Below are positions 46,468 to 54,949 of a stretch of DNA of 64,000 nucleotides, piece after piece. A program made the position numbers and the translations under genes. A model generated the notes under the pieces. That model did not search any database. It saw only the letters and a list, made by a program, of their open reading frames with translations, and had not been told where the DNA came from. Positions within the stretch are counted from its first letter, which is position 1, and every line of letters starts with the position of its first letter. Source of the DNA: Chthoniobacteraceae bacterium (GTDB taxonomy: Bacteria > Verrucomicrobiota > Verrucomicrobiia > Chthoniobacterales > Chthoniobacteraceae); the NCBI GenBank assembly GCA_028293625.1, contig JAQGOL010000036.1, forward strand, positions 149,882 to 213,881, given 5' to 3'.

Positions 46468-47786
46468 TGGCCGCGCAGATCGTAGCAGAGCAACCGCGGC
46501 CCGTTTCCGGCGTCATCGCGTTCATTCTGGGAGAGATAAAGCAGGCCGCGGCTCAGGGCAGGAAGCGTCCAGCTTTCCGGAGCGCTGAAAAGCGGCTTGG
46601 AAACGAGCACCCTGGCGCCTTTTGGTGAGAGATCGAGCCACCCGAGCAGTCCGTTTTCGCCCAGGCAAAGAAACGCGCCATCGACTGAAAGCAGGGTGGA
46701 GCGCTGGAATTTTCCGCCAAGATCATCGCGCCACATTTCACGGCCGGTGGCCGCTTCGTAGCAGACCAGTTCAGCAAGGCGCGGTTGCTGGCCGCTTGAG
46801 CCGTAAAGGTAACCGTCCTTGGCAACCGGTGTCATGAAATACGCTCCGAACTTCCCAGCTTTCCAGACCGATTTGGCGGAAAAATCGGGCGCAATCTCAA
46901 TCATTTCACCGCCGGACCCGTACGATTCAGTGATAAAAACGCGGTTTCCAATCACGACGGGCGAAGAGGCGCTGACCGACTCGGCGATCCTGGCGCGATG
47001 CGGCGTGGCATTGAGAACCTGGCCCGTCGCGGCGTCGATGCAAAGCAGGCCGCCCGTGGGTGGACGGCTTTCGCCTCCGGCAAAAACGAGCACGCATTCC
47101 CGGCCATAAAATGTGGCGGGAACCGGCGAGGCGTAACTGGCGCCCCACTCGTGTTTTGCCACCCAAAGCGGTTTTCCCGTCGCCGTATCGAGGGCCGCGA
47201 CGCAGGCATTTCCTTTTCCTCCAATATTGACGATGAGCCGGTTGCCCATGAGCAGCGGCGTCGAACCGTGCCCGAAGAAATTGGGCTTCATTTGATACTC
47301 GGCGCCGAGATCACGTTTCCAGACAACGCCGCCATCGTTTAGATTGAGGCAATGCAGGAGGCCGCTGATTCCGAAGGTGAAAACACGGTCGTTATCGATG
47401 AGCGGGTTCGTTTTCGGGCCCTCCCCGGAGCCGTATCGGTCCTGGTAAGGCGCTTCATAGGAAAGGTTCCAGCGTTGTTCGCCAGTCTCGGCATTTAAAC
47501 AATCGATGGTCTCCCGCTTGTCGATCCGATGAAAAAGAATGAGCGATTTTCCACTGATCGCCGGACACGCATGACCGAGGCCTTTGGGAAATTCCCAGAG
47601 CAATTTGGGTTCATCTTTCTCCCAATTTTTCAGCAACCTGGTTTCGGTGGAAATCGCATTGTGCGTTGGGCCAAGGAACCGCGGCCAGTCCGTTGCAACG
47701 GCCCCGTCCGCAAGCGGTTTCGGCTCCGCGGCGTGGCTTGTGACAAGGCAAAGCGCGCTGAAAAGGAGCGGTAAACAGCTTTTCAT
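46464..47786 (-). CDS. Exported PQQ-like beta-propeller protein (cluster copy 1)
   Basis: A 440-residue protein with a signal peptide (about 1-20), the motif D-W-P-R-F-L-G-P near residue 34 and repeated blades (for example C-V-A-A-L-D-T-A-T-G-K-P-L-W). There is no quinoprotein dehydrogenase signature, so redox activity should not be assumed. It overlaps both neighbours by 4 bases (flavoprotein upstream, glycosyltransferase downstream), so an exported protein is tightly coupled to two cytosolic enzymes. Confidence 0.85.
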   Translation of the reverse strand: MKSCLPLLFSALCLVTSHAAEPKPLADGAVATDWPRFLGPTHNAISTETRLLKNWEKDEPKLLWEFPKGLGHACPAISGKSLILFHRIDKRETIDCLNAETGEQRWNLSYEAPYQDRYGSGEGPKTNPLIDNDRVFTFGISGLLHCLNLNDGGVVWKRDLGAEYQMKPNFFGHGSTPLLMGNRLIVNIGGKGNACVAALDTATGKPLWVAKHEWGASYASPVPATFYGRECVLVFAGGESRPPTGGLLCIDAATGQVLNATPHRARIAESVSASSPVVIGNRVFITESYGSGGEMIEIAPDFSAKSVWKAGKFGAYFMTPVAKDGYLYGSSGQQPRLAELVCYEAATGREMWRDDLGGKFQRSTLLSVDGAFLCLGENGLLGWLDLSPKGARVLVSKPLFSAPESWTLPALSRGLLYLSQNERDDAGNGPRLLCYDLRGQ

Positions 47787-49054
47787 ACAGTGGCAAGGGA
47801 TGGGGCCGCTTCACGGCCATGGGGGAGCGGGGCGGGAGTCTGGACCAGCTCATTCATGGCCGAAAAAAGCGCGGTAAAATCGACCGCCAGATTGCCGATC
47901 AGACAGTCAGTCAGCCGGGCCCGCTGTTCGGGATGCCGTTTAAGCATTTTCCCGAAGCTGAAATTCACGTCGTAAAATGCGTAAACGAGCTTCCGCATCG
48001 ACTCGATCACATCGCACAAGCGTCCGCCATAATCGGCAAACTGCGCGCCGCTTGTATCGCCCGCAACGAGCGCCGCATCAACCGCGTCGGCCGCCATTTC
48101 GCCACTGATCAGCGCCAGAAATACTCCGCTCGAAAACACCGGGTCGAGAAAGGCAAAAGCGTCCCCGGCCAGCAGCAGCCCATCGCCGGCGCAGAATTTC
48201 GAGCGATACGAAAATTCGCTCGTCACCCAGTATTGGCCGACCTGTTCGCCTGCGCTCAGGTGATCCTTGATCCATTCATTTCGACCGATCTCGCGCTTGA
48301 GAATTTCGGCCGGATCCTTCGTGTCCGAGAAAAGGTAATCCTTTTCCGCCACGATGCCGACGCTCACCAGATCGCCCCGGAGCGGGATATACCAGAACCA
48401 GCCGCGATCCTCGACATAAGCGACCGTCGTATTGCCTTCATCGATGCCCGGATCGCGTTTTGCCGCGCGATAATAAGTCCAGATGGCGAGTTTGTTGAGA
48501 TTGGTATCTTTCACCCGCCATCCATCCCGGGCGGTGGCGACCTGTTCGCGGCCCGAGCAATCAATGGTCATTTGCGCGAGCGCCCGGAATACTTTGCCAT
48601 CCGGCCCAGCTGCCTCGACACCGATCACCCGCCCGGAGTCATCCTTGATTACGCGTTGCACCGGCGTCAGCTCACGGACCTCGGCTCCCTTTTTTCGCGC
48701 GTTTTCCAGGAGCATGAGATCGAAATCGGCGCGCTCGACCTGCCACGTGGTTGAGCTGGGGTGATCGCTATGTTCAAAGAAATAGAACGGCTGCGATTGC
48801 CTTCCATCGGGCGTGACAAATTGCACGCTGTATTTCTTGGTAAAAGCGATGCGGTTCATCTCTTCGAGCACGCCGAGCCGCTCCAGCGTGAACCAGCAGA
48901 ATGGCATCAACGATTCGCCCACGTGGTATCGCGGGAATTTTTCCTTTTCCAGCAACAACACACGGTGACCTTTCGCCGCGAGCAACGCCGCCGCCGTTGA
49001 ACCGGCCGGGCCGCCGCCGATGACAATCACGTCGAAATGGGATTGGGCGATCAT
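47783..49054 (-). CDS. FAD-dependent oxidoreductase of the halogenase/geranylgeranyl reductase superfamily
   Basis: A 423-residue flavoprotein with dinucleotide motif G-G-G-P-A-G at residues 13-18, P-R-Y-H-V-G-E-S-L near 43-51 and W-F-W-Y-I-P at about 219-224, which matches the W-x-W-x-I-P motif of flavin-dependent halogenases; D-A-F-A-F-L-D-P-V-F-S-S-G-V lies near 297-310. Tryptophan halogenases are longer (about 500-530 aa) and use a substrate-site Lys that I cannot place, so monooxygenase, desaturase or reductase activity is equally possible. Its start is 48 bases after the chorismate-lyase-like gene. Confidence 0.82.
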   Translation of the reverse strand: MIAQSHFDVIVIGGGPAGSTAAALLAAKGHRVLLLEKEKFPRYHVGESLMPFCWFTLERLGVLEEMNRIAFTKKYSVQFVTPDGRQSQPFYFFEHSDHPSSTTWQVERADFDLMLLENARKKGAEVRELTPVQRVIKDDSGRVIGVEAAGPDGKVFRALAQMTIDCSGREQVATARDGWRVKDTNLNKLAIWTYYRAAKRDPGIDEGNTTVAYVEDRGWFWYIPLRGDLVSVGIVAEKDYLFSDTKDPAEILKREIGRNEWIKDHLSAGEQVGQYWVTSEFSYRSKFCAGDGLLLAGDAFAFLDPVFSSGVFLALISGEMAADAVDAALVAGDTSGAQFADYGGRLCDVIESMRKLVYAFYDVNFSFGKMLKRHPEQRARLTDCLIGNLAVDFTALFSAMNELVQTPAPLPHGREAAPSLATV

Positions 49055-49102
49055 GGAATGTAAAAAGTAACGTTGTTTTTGTGAGGGAACTTTGTCCCGG
49101 CT

Positions 49103-49651
49103 TTAAGGCCGCAGAAGTTCCACGATCCGTGCCAGCTCGCGGTTGTTCGAATCGAGCAACACATTGCAGCGGCCATAGAAATGGCCGGCATCGGGCAGCT
49201 GGAAATGCTCGCGCATGACCGGGTCGGCTCCGAGCCTGATGAATGCTTTTGGTTCGCTGTGATAATCGATGCCAAAGCGGTTGAGCAGGCCGCCGAGCGG
49301 CAGGCGCGCCGCGACAATCAGCTCGCGCAATTCGCCTTCAAACGCTTCCAGATGGATCTCAATGGCGCCGTATTCGATCGGCATTCCGGTTGCCTCCATG
49401 TGCAACACCACTTCGCGCCGGTAAGCGATTGGGGTATGTTCGCAATGCAGGACTTCGAGCACGATTTCCCCGCCATGGAACGCTTCAAGCCGCGAAGTCA
49501 TGTCGCCATTATGCACGAGCAAGGTGCGATACGGTTCAGGCAAAAACGCGCTGTCGACCCACTCAAAATCGGGCATCGGCGCCGCCCATTTACGCCGGAA
49601 CAAACTGAGCGGGGCGAGCAATTCTGTGTTTGGCGCCGGCAACGCGCTCAC
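49103..49651 (-). CDS. Chorismate-lyase-like (UbiC/DUF98-type) protein
   Basis: A 182-residue soluble protein. The segment L-L-V-H-N-G-D-M-T-S-R-L-E (45-57), Y-R-R-E-V-V-L at 77-83, I-E-Y-G-A-I-E-I near 92-99 and L-P-L-G-G-L-L near 117-123 follow the order seen in chorismate pyruvate-lyases of the UbiC/DUF98 superfamily, which convert chorismate to 4- or 3-hydroxybenzoate. This is pattern recognition, not a search result. GTG 49651 overlaps the radical SAM gene stop (GTGA). If real, it would supply an aromatic acid to the PaaK-like ligase. Confidence 0.55.
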   Translation of the reverse strand: MSALPAPNTELLAPLSLFRRKWAAPMPDFEWVDSAFLPEPYRTLLVHNGDMTSRLEAFHGGEIVLEVLHCEHTPIAYRREVVLHMEATGMPIEYGAIEIHLEAFEGELRELIVAARLPLGGLLNRFGIDYHSEPKAFIRLGADPVMREHFQLPDAGHFYGRCNVLLDSNNRELARIVELLRP

Positions 49652-50988
49652 GTGTAGCGGGTCCCTTTATGATGATCCAAAAAGAAGGCGTGCAAAAGGG
49701 TATCGACCTTGAGCAAAGCATCGCGTGAGAGCGTGAGCCAATCGCCTTCCTCGCTCAGCAATCCCTTGGCTTTGAGATCATTCCATTGGAGCTGGAAACG
49801 TTCGCCGATATTCACCCCGAACTTCTGGGAGAAATACTCCTGGCTGACCCGGCCCAGCTTCATTTGCAGAATGAGTTCGCGGATCATCCGTTCCTCGACG
49901 GTCGTTGTCATGGCGCGGGAGACGGGCAGCTCATGCCGTTCAATGGCTTCCAGATACTGCGTGAACTCGGCCAGGTTCTGAAAATGCGTGCCCGCGATAT
50001 GTGAAAAGGAGGCCACTCCCAGCCCGATCAGGTCCGCGCCGGCCCAGAGTTGATCCCGATAGACGAATTTCGTTTTCTTTGGATCAAGCACCGCGGTGTA
50101 ACCGCTTGAAATGGAGTAACCGACTTTTTCGAGTTCCTTAAACGCGTAATCGACCCAGCCGCGTTTGGTATGCCAGTCGGCCACGGGCGCGACCAGTTTC
50201 CCCTCGGCCTTCATCTCTTTGTAGATGCCGGTGTTGTAAGGGACTTCCATTTGATAAATGGTGACGCTATCGGGCATAAGCTCGATGGTCTTACGCACGT
50301 TTTCGCGCCAGTTCTCATCGGTCTCCTCCACCATGCCCGAGATCAGGTCAATGTTGATCTGCGGGAACCCAATCGAGCGGGCATAACTGTAGGCACGATA
50401 GATTTCCGCGGTCCGATGCGCCCGGCCGTTGATCTCCAATATATGGCTGTCGAAGTTCTCCACCCCGAGTGAAAGCCGCGTGACACCGATCTCGCGCAAA
50501 GCCGCCAGTTTCTGCTCCGTCAACGTGCCCGGCTCGCATTCAAAGGTGACTTCCTCGGCTTCATCCCAGGGCAGCAGCTCTTTCATCCGGCTCGTGAGCG
50601 ATTGAAGCTGGCTGACGGAAAGATACGACGGCGTGCCGCCGCCAAAGTAGACGAACTTCGGCTTGCGCCCCTTGATCAAGGGCGAGTCGGCGTAGATTTT
50701 GAACTCCTCAATCCCCGCGTCGAGATAGCCTTTGATCTGGTCGGCGTTTTTGTCCGTGTAAACGCGGAAATAGCAGAAATGGCAGCGCTTCCGGCAGAAC
50801 GGGATGTGAAAATAAACGCCAAGCGGCACATCGGGTGTCGCGGGCTTTTCAAGCAACGCCGGCACCGTGGCGGCCGTTTCCGCATCCCAATATGCAAAGG
50901 GCGGGTAATTGGCCACGAAGTAGTTGCCTACCTCGGTTTTGTCGTGATCAGCTTCGCTGTCAAGAATCTCAAGAATTTCGGAGCTCAT
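49648..50988 (-). CDS. HemN/HemW-like radical SAM enzyme
   Basis: A 446-residue radical SAM protein. C65, C69 and C72 form the C-x-x-x-C-x-x-C cluster site in F-C-R-K-R-C-H-F-C; Y-F-G-G-G-T-P-S is the SAM-binding glycine motif, N-I-D-L-I-S-G-M lies near 205, and the C-terminus carries a HemN_C-like domain. The extra Cys of true HemN (C-x-x-C-x-C) is missing. The protein has about 50 additional N-terminal residues. HemN-like proteins in biosynthetic loci often are class C radical methylases rather than heme enzymes. ATG 50988 is preferred over an upstream frame overlapping the propeller gene. Confidence 0.85.
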   Translation of the reverse strand: MSSEILEILDSEADHDKTEVGNYFVANYPPFAYWDAETAATVPALLEKPATPDVPLGVYFHIPFCRKRCHFCYFRVYTDKNADQIKGYLDAGIEEFKIYADSPLIKGRKPKFVYFGGGTPSYLSVSQLQSLTSRMKELLPWDEAEEVTFECEPGTLTEQKLAALREIGVTRLSLGVENFDSHILEINGRAHRTAEIYRAYSYARSIGFPQINIDLISGMVEETDENWRENVRKTIELMPDSVTIYQMEVPYNTGIYKEMKAEGKLVAPVADWHTKRGWVDYAFKELEKVGYSISSGYTAVLDPKKTKFVYRDQLWAGADLIGLGVASFSHIAGTHFQNLAEFTQYLEAIERHELPVSRAMTTTVEERMIRELILQMKLGRVSQEYFSQKFGVNIGERFQLQWNDLKAKGLLSEEGDWLTLSRDALLKVDTLLHAFFLDHHKGTRYT

Positions 50989-51004
50989 AAGGTCTGCGGG
51001 TAAG

Positions 51005-52120
51005 TCATTTTCCAAAACAGTAAACGTTGCCGTCATCAGAGCCGACGACGATGCGGCCATCGGCCACCGCGGGCGAGGAGGTAACCGGTGCGCCAATTTC
51101 ATACGCCCAGCGTTCTTTGCCATCAGCCAGGTTGACGCAATAAAGGCGGCCATCTTCGCTTCCAACAATGACCGCATCACCACAGATCACCGGCGAACTG
51201 TCCACCGGGCCGCGTGTCGCAAATTTCCAAATATCTTTTCCAGTCGCCCGATCGAGGCAATGAAGCTGTTTGTCGCGTGCCCCGATCAGCAGCCGGTCTT
51301 TGGTCAGCGCCGCCGAGGAATAGTACGGAAAGTTGCGGTCCCGGTATTTCCAGACGATCTCGCCGGATGTCGGATTGAATGCCTGGACGACATTGCCGTA
51401 GTTGCCGACATACCCAATCCCATCAATGATCGCCACGGAGGAAGCAATATAGGCTTGGGAATCGATCTGGCGCAGTTCACTTCCATCCTTCAGCTGGAGC
51501 ACGTGGATCGCCGCATCGCATCCGCCGAACACGATCTCGCCGGTGGAAAAAAGGGCGGGCGTGCCGTTGATGAAATTGTCGGTGGCATGGGTCCAGATGA
51601 CTTTTCCCGTTGCAGCATCCACGCAATGGAGGCTCGCGTCGTAGCTCCCCACCAGAATCCATTCGCCTTCGCCGGACGGGTTTTTTGCGTGATTCGCACC
51701 GCCGAGGATCTTGTCGCCCGTGGTGTATTTCCATTTGAGCGTGCCGGTGGCGGCATCAAGCGCATAAAGGTTGGCATCGGAAGAGCCAATAAAGACGACT
51801 CCTTCAAAGATAAGTGGAGTCGCTTCGATGGACGACTCGGTTTTGAACGTCCAAAGCTCTTTCCCCGTGAGGAGATCAAGCGCGTGTACGATCCCCGCGT
51901 CGTCGCCGAAATAGACGCGTTTTTGCGCGATGGCCGCCGAGCCTTTGACCGGTTTGCCCGCGGTAAAGGTCCAGGCAAGCTCCGCCTTGGCCGGCGCGTT
52001 CATCTCGGCTACGCCTTGCAATTGCGGCCCGCCTCGATGCATTGGCCAGTCGGCCGCGCGCGCATTAAAAAAGGCCAGCAACCCAAGAGCCATTACCGCT
52101 CCCGTCTTGATCTTAATCAT
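51005..52120 (-). CDS. Exported PQQ-like beta-propeller protein (cluster copy 2)
   Basis: A 371-residue protein with a signal peptide (about 1-21, ending A-R-A), the opening motif D-W-P-M-H-R-G-G-P, and seven or so blades of the pattern A-L-D-x-x-T-G-K/T-x-x-W. It differs substantially from copy 1 in length and sequence. The longer frame from 52324 is rejected because ATG 52120 precedes the signal. It lies 25 bases after the alcohol dehydrogenase gene and 16 before the radical SAM gene. Role unknown; a periplasmic scaffold or carrier is possible. Confidence 0.83.
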   Translation of the reverse strand: MIKIKTGAVMALGLLAFFNARAADWPMHRGGPQLQGVAEMNAPAKAELAWTFTAGKPVKGSAAIAQKRVYFGDDAGIVHALDLLTGKELWTFKTESSIEATPLIFEGVVFIGSSDANLYALDAATGTLKWKYTTGDKILGGANHAKNPSGEGEWILVGSYDASLHCVDAATGKVIWTHATDNFINGTPALFSTGEIVFGGCDAAIHVLQLKDGSELRQIDSQAYIASSVAIIDGIGYVGNYGNVVQAFNPTSGEIVWKYRDRNFPYYSSAALTKDRLLIGARDKQLHCLDRATGKDIWKFATRGPVDSSPVICGDAVIVGSEDGRLYCVNLADGKERWAYEIGAPVTSSPAVADGRIVVGSDDGNVYCFGK

Positions 52121-52145
52121 AATCTTCTGAGCTCTTCCGGTAATT

Positions 52146-53297
52146 TCATGCGAGCACCTCCAGGTAAAGACGCTCAAAATCGCCTGCCGCGATCGGCCGC
52201 GGATTAAAGGTGGCAGTCCATTGTTCGGCCGCTTCGGCAGCGAGCGTCGGCAATAAAGCCAGGTCGACGGAGGCGATCGGCTCACGCATCCCAGCCGCGA
52301 CAAGGATCTCCTGGAGGCGCGCAATCAATTCTTCAATGGACCCGATCCCGGCGGCTCTGGCGTGCTCAAGGTAAAACGCGCGCGCCTCGGGCATCTCCGC
52401 GTTAAAACGCACGATGGCCGGCAACATCATCCCAACCGCCTGGCCGTGGACGATTCCAAAATGCGCCGTGAGCGGATTGGCCGCCGAATGCGCGGCGCCG
52501 AGCATCGAGTTTTCGATCGCCGTGCCGGCCAGGGCGGAGCCGAGCAGCATGTTGGCGCGGGCTTCGAGATCGCGCGGATCCCGCAGCACTCGCTCAATTC
52601 CCGTGATGCAAAGGCGAAACGATTCCTTTGAAAAGAGGCCCGAAAGCGCGTTCCGTTTTTTTGTCACCGCCGTCTCAACCGCATGCGCGAGCGCATCGAC
52701 ACCCGTGCAGGCAGTCACGCGCGGTGGTTGTGAAACTGTCAGGAGCGGATCGAGGATCGCCACCTTGGCCGCCGCCTTGGAATCCCCGCACGCCATTTTT
52801 TGATGCGTGACTTCATTTGAAATCAGCGCAAAAGACTGGCATTCGCTCCCGGTGCCCGAAGTCGTGGGAATGGCGATAAGCGGCAGCATCGGCTTGGTCG
52901 CCTTTCCAATGCCCCAGTAATCGACAATCCGGCCACCATTGGTGAGGACGAAATTGCAACCTTTGGCGGTGTCCATGCTGCTGCCGCCGCCGAGGCCGAT
53001 CAGGAAATCGACATCGGCCATCCGCGCCACTTCCACACAACGGTCCACGTCGGCGGTAGTCGGGTTTTCCCTGACTTCATCAAAAAGGGTGACCTGAATG
53101 CCGGCGGCCTCCAGAAAAGCCGTTGCCCTGGCCGGATGCCCCGCGGTAACGATGCCGCGATCGGTGACAAGCAGGACGCGCCGGGCGCCGAGGCCGCGGG
53201 CCAATTCACCGACTTGTTCAAGCGCGTCGTTGCCAAAAACGATACGCGTCCGCGGCTGGTAATCGAACGCGGAAAGCAGAGAAGAGGGGCGGTCCAC
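52146..53297 (-). CDS. Iron-containing (group III) alcohol dehydrogenase
   Basis: A 383-residue metal-dependent alcohol dehydrogenase. The cofactor motif G-G-G-S-S-M-D-T-A-K is near 101-110, and the metal ligands appear intact: D and H in G-V-D-A-L-A-H-A-V-E (near 200), H in G-A-A-H-S-A-A-N-P and H in V-H-G-Q-A-V-G (near 268-290). Such enzymes interconvert alcohols and aldehydes with NAD(P)H. The start codon is GTG 53297, 15 bases after the aldehyde dehydrogenase gene. The two enzymes probably act in sequence. Confidence 0.92.
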   Translation of the reverse strand: MDRPSSLLSAFDYQPRTRIVFGNDALEQVGELARGLGARRVLLVTDRGIVTAGHPARATAFLEAAGIQVTLFDEVRENPTTADVDRCVEVARMADVDFLIGLGGGSSMDTAKGCNFVLTNGGRIVDYWGIGKATKPMLPLIAIPTTSGTGSECQSFALISNEVTHQKMACGDSKAAAKVAILDPLLTVSQPPRVTACTGVDALAHAVETAVTKKRNALSGLFSKESFRLCITGIERVLRDPRDLEARANMLLGSALAGTAIENSMLGAAHSAANPLTAHFGIVHGQAVGMMLPAIVRFNAEMPEARAFYLEHARAAGIGSIEELIARLQEILVAAGMREPIASVDLALLPTLAAEAAEQWTATFNPRPIAAGDFERLYLEVLA

Positions 53298-53312
53298 GGG
53301 AGGAAAGAGGTT

Positions 53313-54743
53313 TTACGCCCGCTCGATTGAACGGCGCTTGTAGAGGAATTCAAACATGTTCCCCTCGTGCGGTTGATCCCACGAGATTTTCATGGTCGAG
53401 ATCGGCCCAAGGTTGAGTCGTTCAATCAGCGGCGATTCAAGCAGCTTTTCCGTAAACCCAGGGTCTTTGGTAATGGCCGTGACCACCAGCGAGGGCCCGA
53501 TCTTGCCGAGCATCTCATTTTGGGGCACCTGCACGACGCTCGCATACGGACAAAGATATTCGCGATTGGCCATCGTGTGGGCGAACGAATCGCACAAAAC
53601 AATCGTTGGCCGCAAATAAACGCCTCCGTCGAATTCCACTTTGCGCGGCCCGCTCCGGTATTTGGCCGTGATGTCCGCCGCCCCGGGAACCGTCAGACCC
53701 TCCTCGATTGCCGCGTCGATAAACGCAGCCATTTTCACGTTGGCAAACCCGGAAAGCTTCGCGTTTTCATCGGTCGGCGGCAACGGCTCGATCGGGCCGA
53801 GTTTCGCGGCGAGTGCCTCGGCGATTTCCGCCGCGTATTTTGGCACCACGACCGCAGACGCATTTACACACGAACGGCCGCCGTTATCGGCGATCGAAGC
53901 GGCGATCAGGTCGATATGCGCCCGCCAGTTTTCAATCTCGTCGTCGCCAATCAGAATTTTGCTGAAGCCCGGCCCGTGAACCGAGAACTTTGGGCTGTTG
54001 CGATATTGTTCCACCGTATTGGCATCGCCAAAAATGAGCGCGCGTCCACAGCTCTTCATCACTTCCCCCGAGCCTTCATGATCGGTGGGATAAAAACCGA
54101 ACGCCTCAGGCGGCGCTCCGGCGGCAATGAATGCTTGAATAAGACGATACGGGGTCCACGGCTCTTCGCGACCCGGCTTGATAATAACGGGAGTCTTGAG
54201 CGCGATCGCCGGAAGCCAGAGTGAATTCACCGCCGGTGAGTTGCTCGGCATGATGAGCCCGAGCGCGTTGGTGGTTGCATAATAGCTGACCGCCGCGCCG
54301 CTCTGCTCGCCGTATCCGCGATCGATCACCTCAAGCGGCAACCCGCGGGTCAGGCCGTTGATGATCGTTTCAACATGGGTGAGGGCAAAATGGATTTTCG
54401 CCATGTTGCGTCGCACCATCACATGCGGCAATCCGCTCGTGGCCGAGAGTGTCTCCACGTAAGCGTCCGGCGTCTGCTCATGCCCCTTGTTTCCAAAAGG
54501 AAGCGTGCCATTGAGAAAAAGATCGCCTGCCTTGGATGAAATCTCGATGAGCTCAGCCACCGTAAATTTTTTGAGCGCCTCGCGTGCCTCCCCGATCCTG
54601 GCGAGATCCTTGCGCAAAATGCCGGCATTGACCTGACTGACTGTCGCCATGACTTCGCCGGTGCGGTGATTGAGCACGTCGACTTTGTCGAGGCTCTCGT
54701 AAGGCTTGCCGCGGCGCAGCGCGGGGAGATGCGGGAGGTTCAT
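53313..54743 (-). CDS. Aldehyde dehydrogenase-superfamily enzyme, possibly CoA-acylating
   Basis: A 476-residue aldehyde dehydrogenase-fold protein. The nucleophile is C292 in G-G-R-S-C-V-N-A-S; cofactor motifs include I-M-P-S-N-S-P-A-V-N-S and I-K-P-G-R-E-E-P. I cannot find the general-base Glu motif (E-L-G-G) of hydrolytic aldehyde dehydrogenases, and CoA-acylating members lack that Glu, so reduction of an acyl-CoA to an aldehyde is a plausible reading. ATG 54743 is preferred to a GTG-type extension to 54788. It is the first gene of the thirteen-gene block, directly upstream of an iron alcohol dehydrogenase. Confidence 0.85.
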   Translation of the reverse strand: MNLPHLPALRRGKPYESLDKVDVLNHRTGEVMATVSQVNAGILRKDLARIGEAREALKKFTVAELIEISSKAGDLFLNGTLPFGNKGHEQTPDAYVETLSATSGLPHVMVRRNMAKIHFALTHVETIINGLTRGLPLEVIDRGYGEQSGAAVSYYATTNALGLIMPSNSPAVNSLWLPAIALKTPVIIKPGREEPWTPYRLIQAFIAAGAPPEAFGFYPTDHEGSGEVMKSCGRALIFGDANTVEQYRNSPKFSVHGPGFSKILIGDDEIENWRAHIDLIAASIADNGGRSCVNASAVVVPKYAAEIAEALAAKLGPIEPLPPTDENAKLSGFANVKMAAFIDAAIEEGLTVPGAADITAKYRSGPRKVEFDGGVYLRPTIVLCDSFAHTMANREYLCPYASVVQVPQNEMLGKIGPSLVVTAITKDPGFTEKLLESPLIERLNLGPISTMKISWDQPHEGNMFEFLYKRRSIERA

Positions 54744-54762
54744 TAGAAAAGGGTCCGGGTTT

Positions 54763-54776
54763 ATACGTCTGCGTAT
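54763..54776. promoter_or_regulatory. Palindrome ATACG-N4-CGTAT at the head of the thirteen-gene block
   Basis: A perfect 5-base inverted repeat with a 4-base spacer, ending 20 bases upstream of the aldehyde dehydrogenase start on the minus strand and within the divergent promoter region shared with the CotH gene. Its position suits an operator or a leader hairpin. The half-sites are short, so chance cannot be excluded. Confidence 0.3.
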
Positions 54777-54949
54777 TAAATCCGGCAACGGCTTTTTTGC
54801 TTAGCTCAAACTCCGCATTCCTATGCAATGACGGGTTTTGCCTTTTCCCGAACAATGCCGGGAGCGCCGCTTCGTTGCGTTTTATCTGGATGAACCGGCG
54901 CCGTGGAACAATTCTTCCGGCTTCTGTAAAAGCGCCCCGCGGACCGCCC

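Noticed and set aside
47819..48754. 311-codon + strand ORF
   Set aside because: Antisense to the flavoprotein gene, which has clear FAD motifs.
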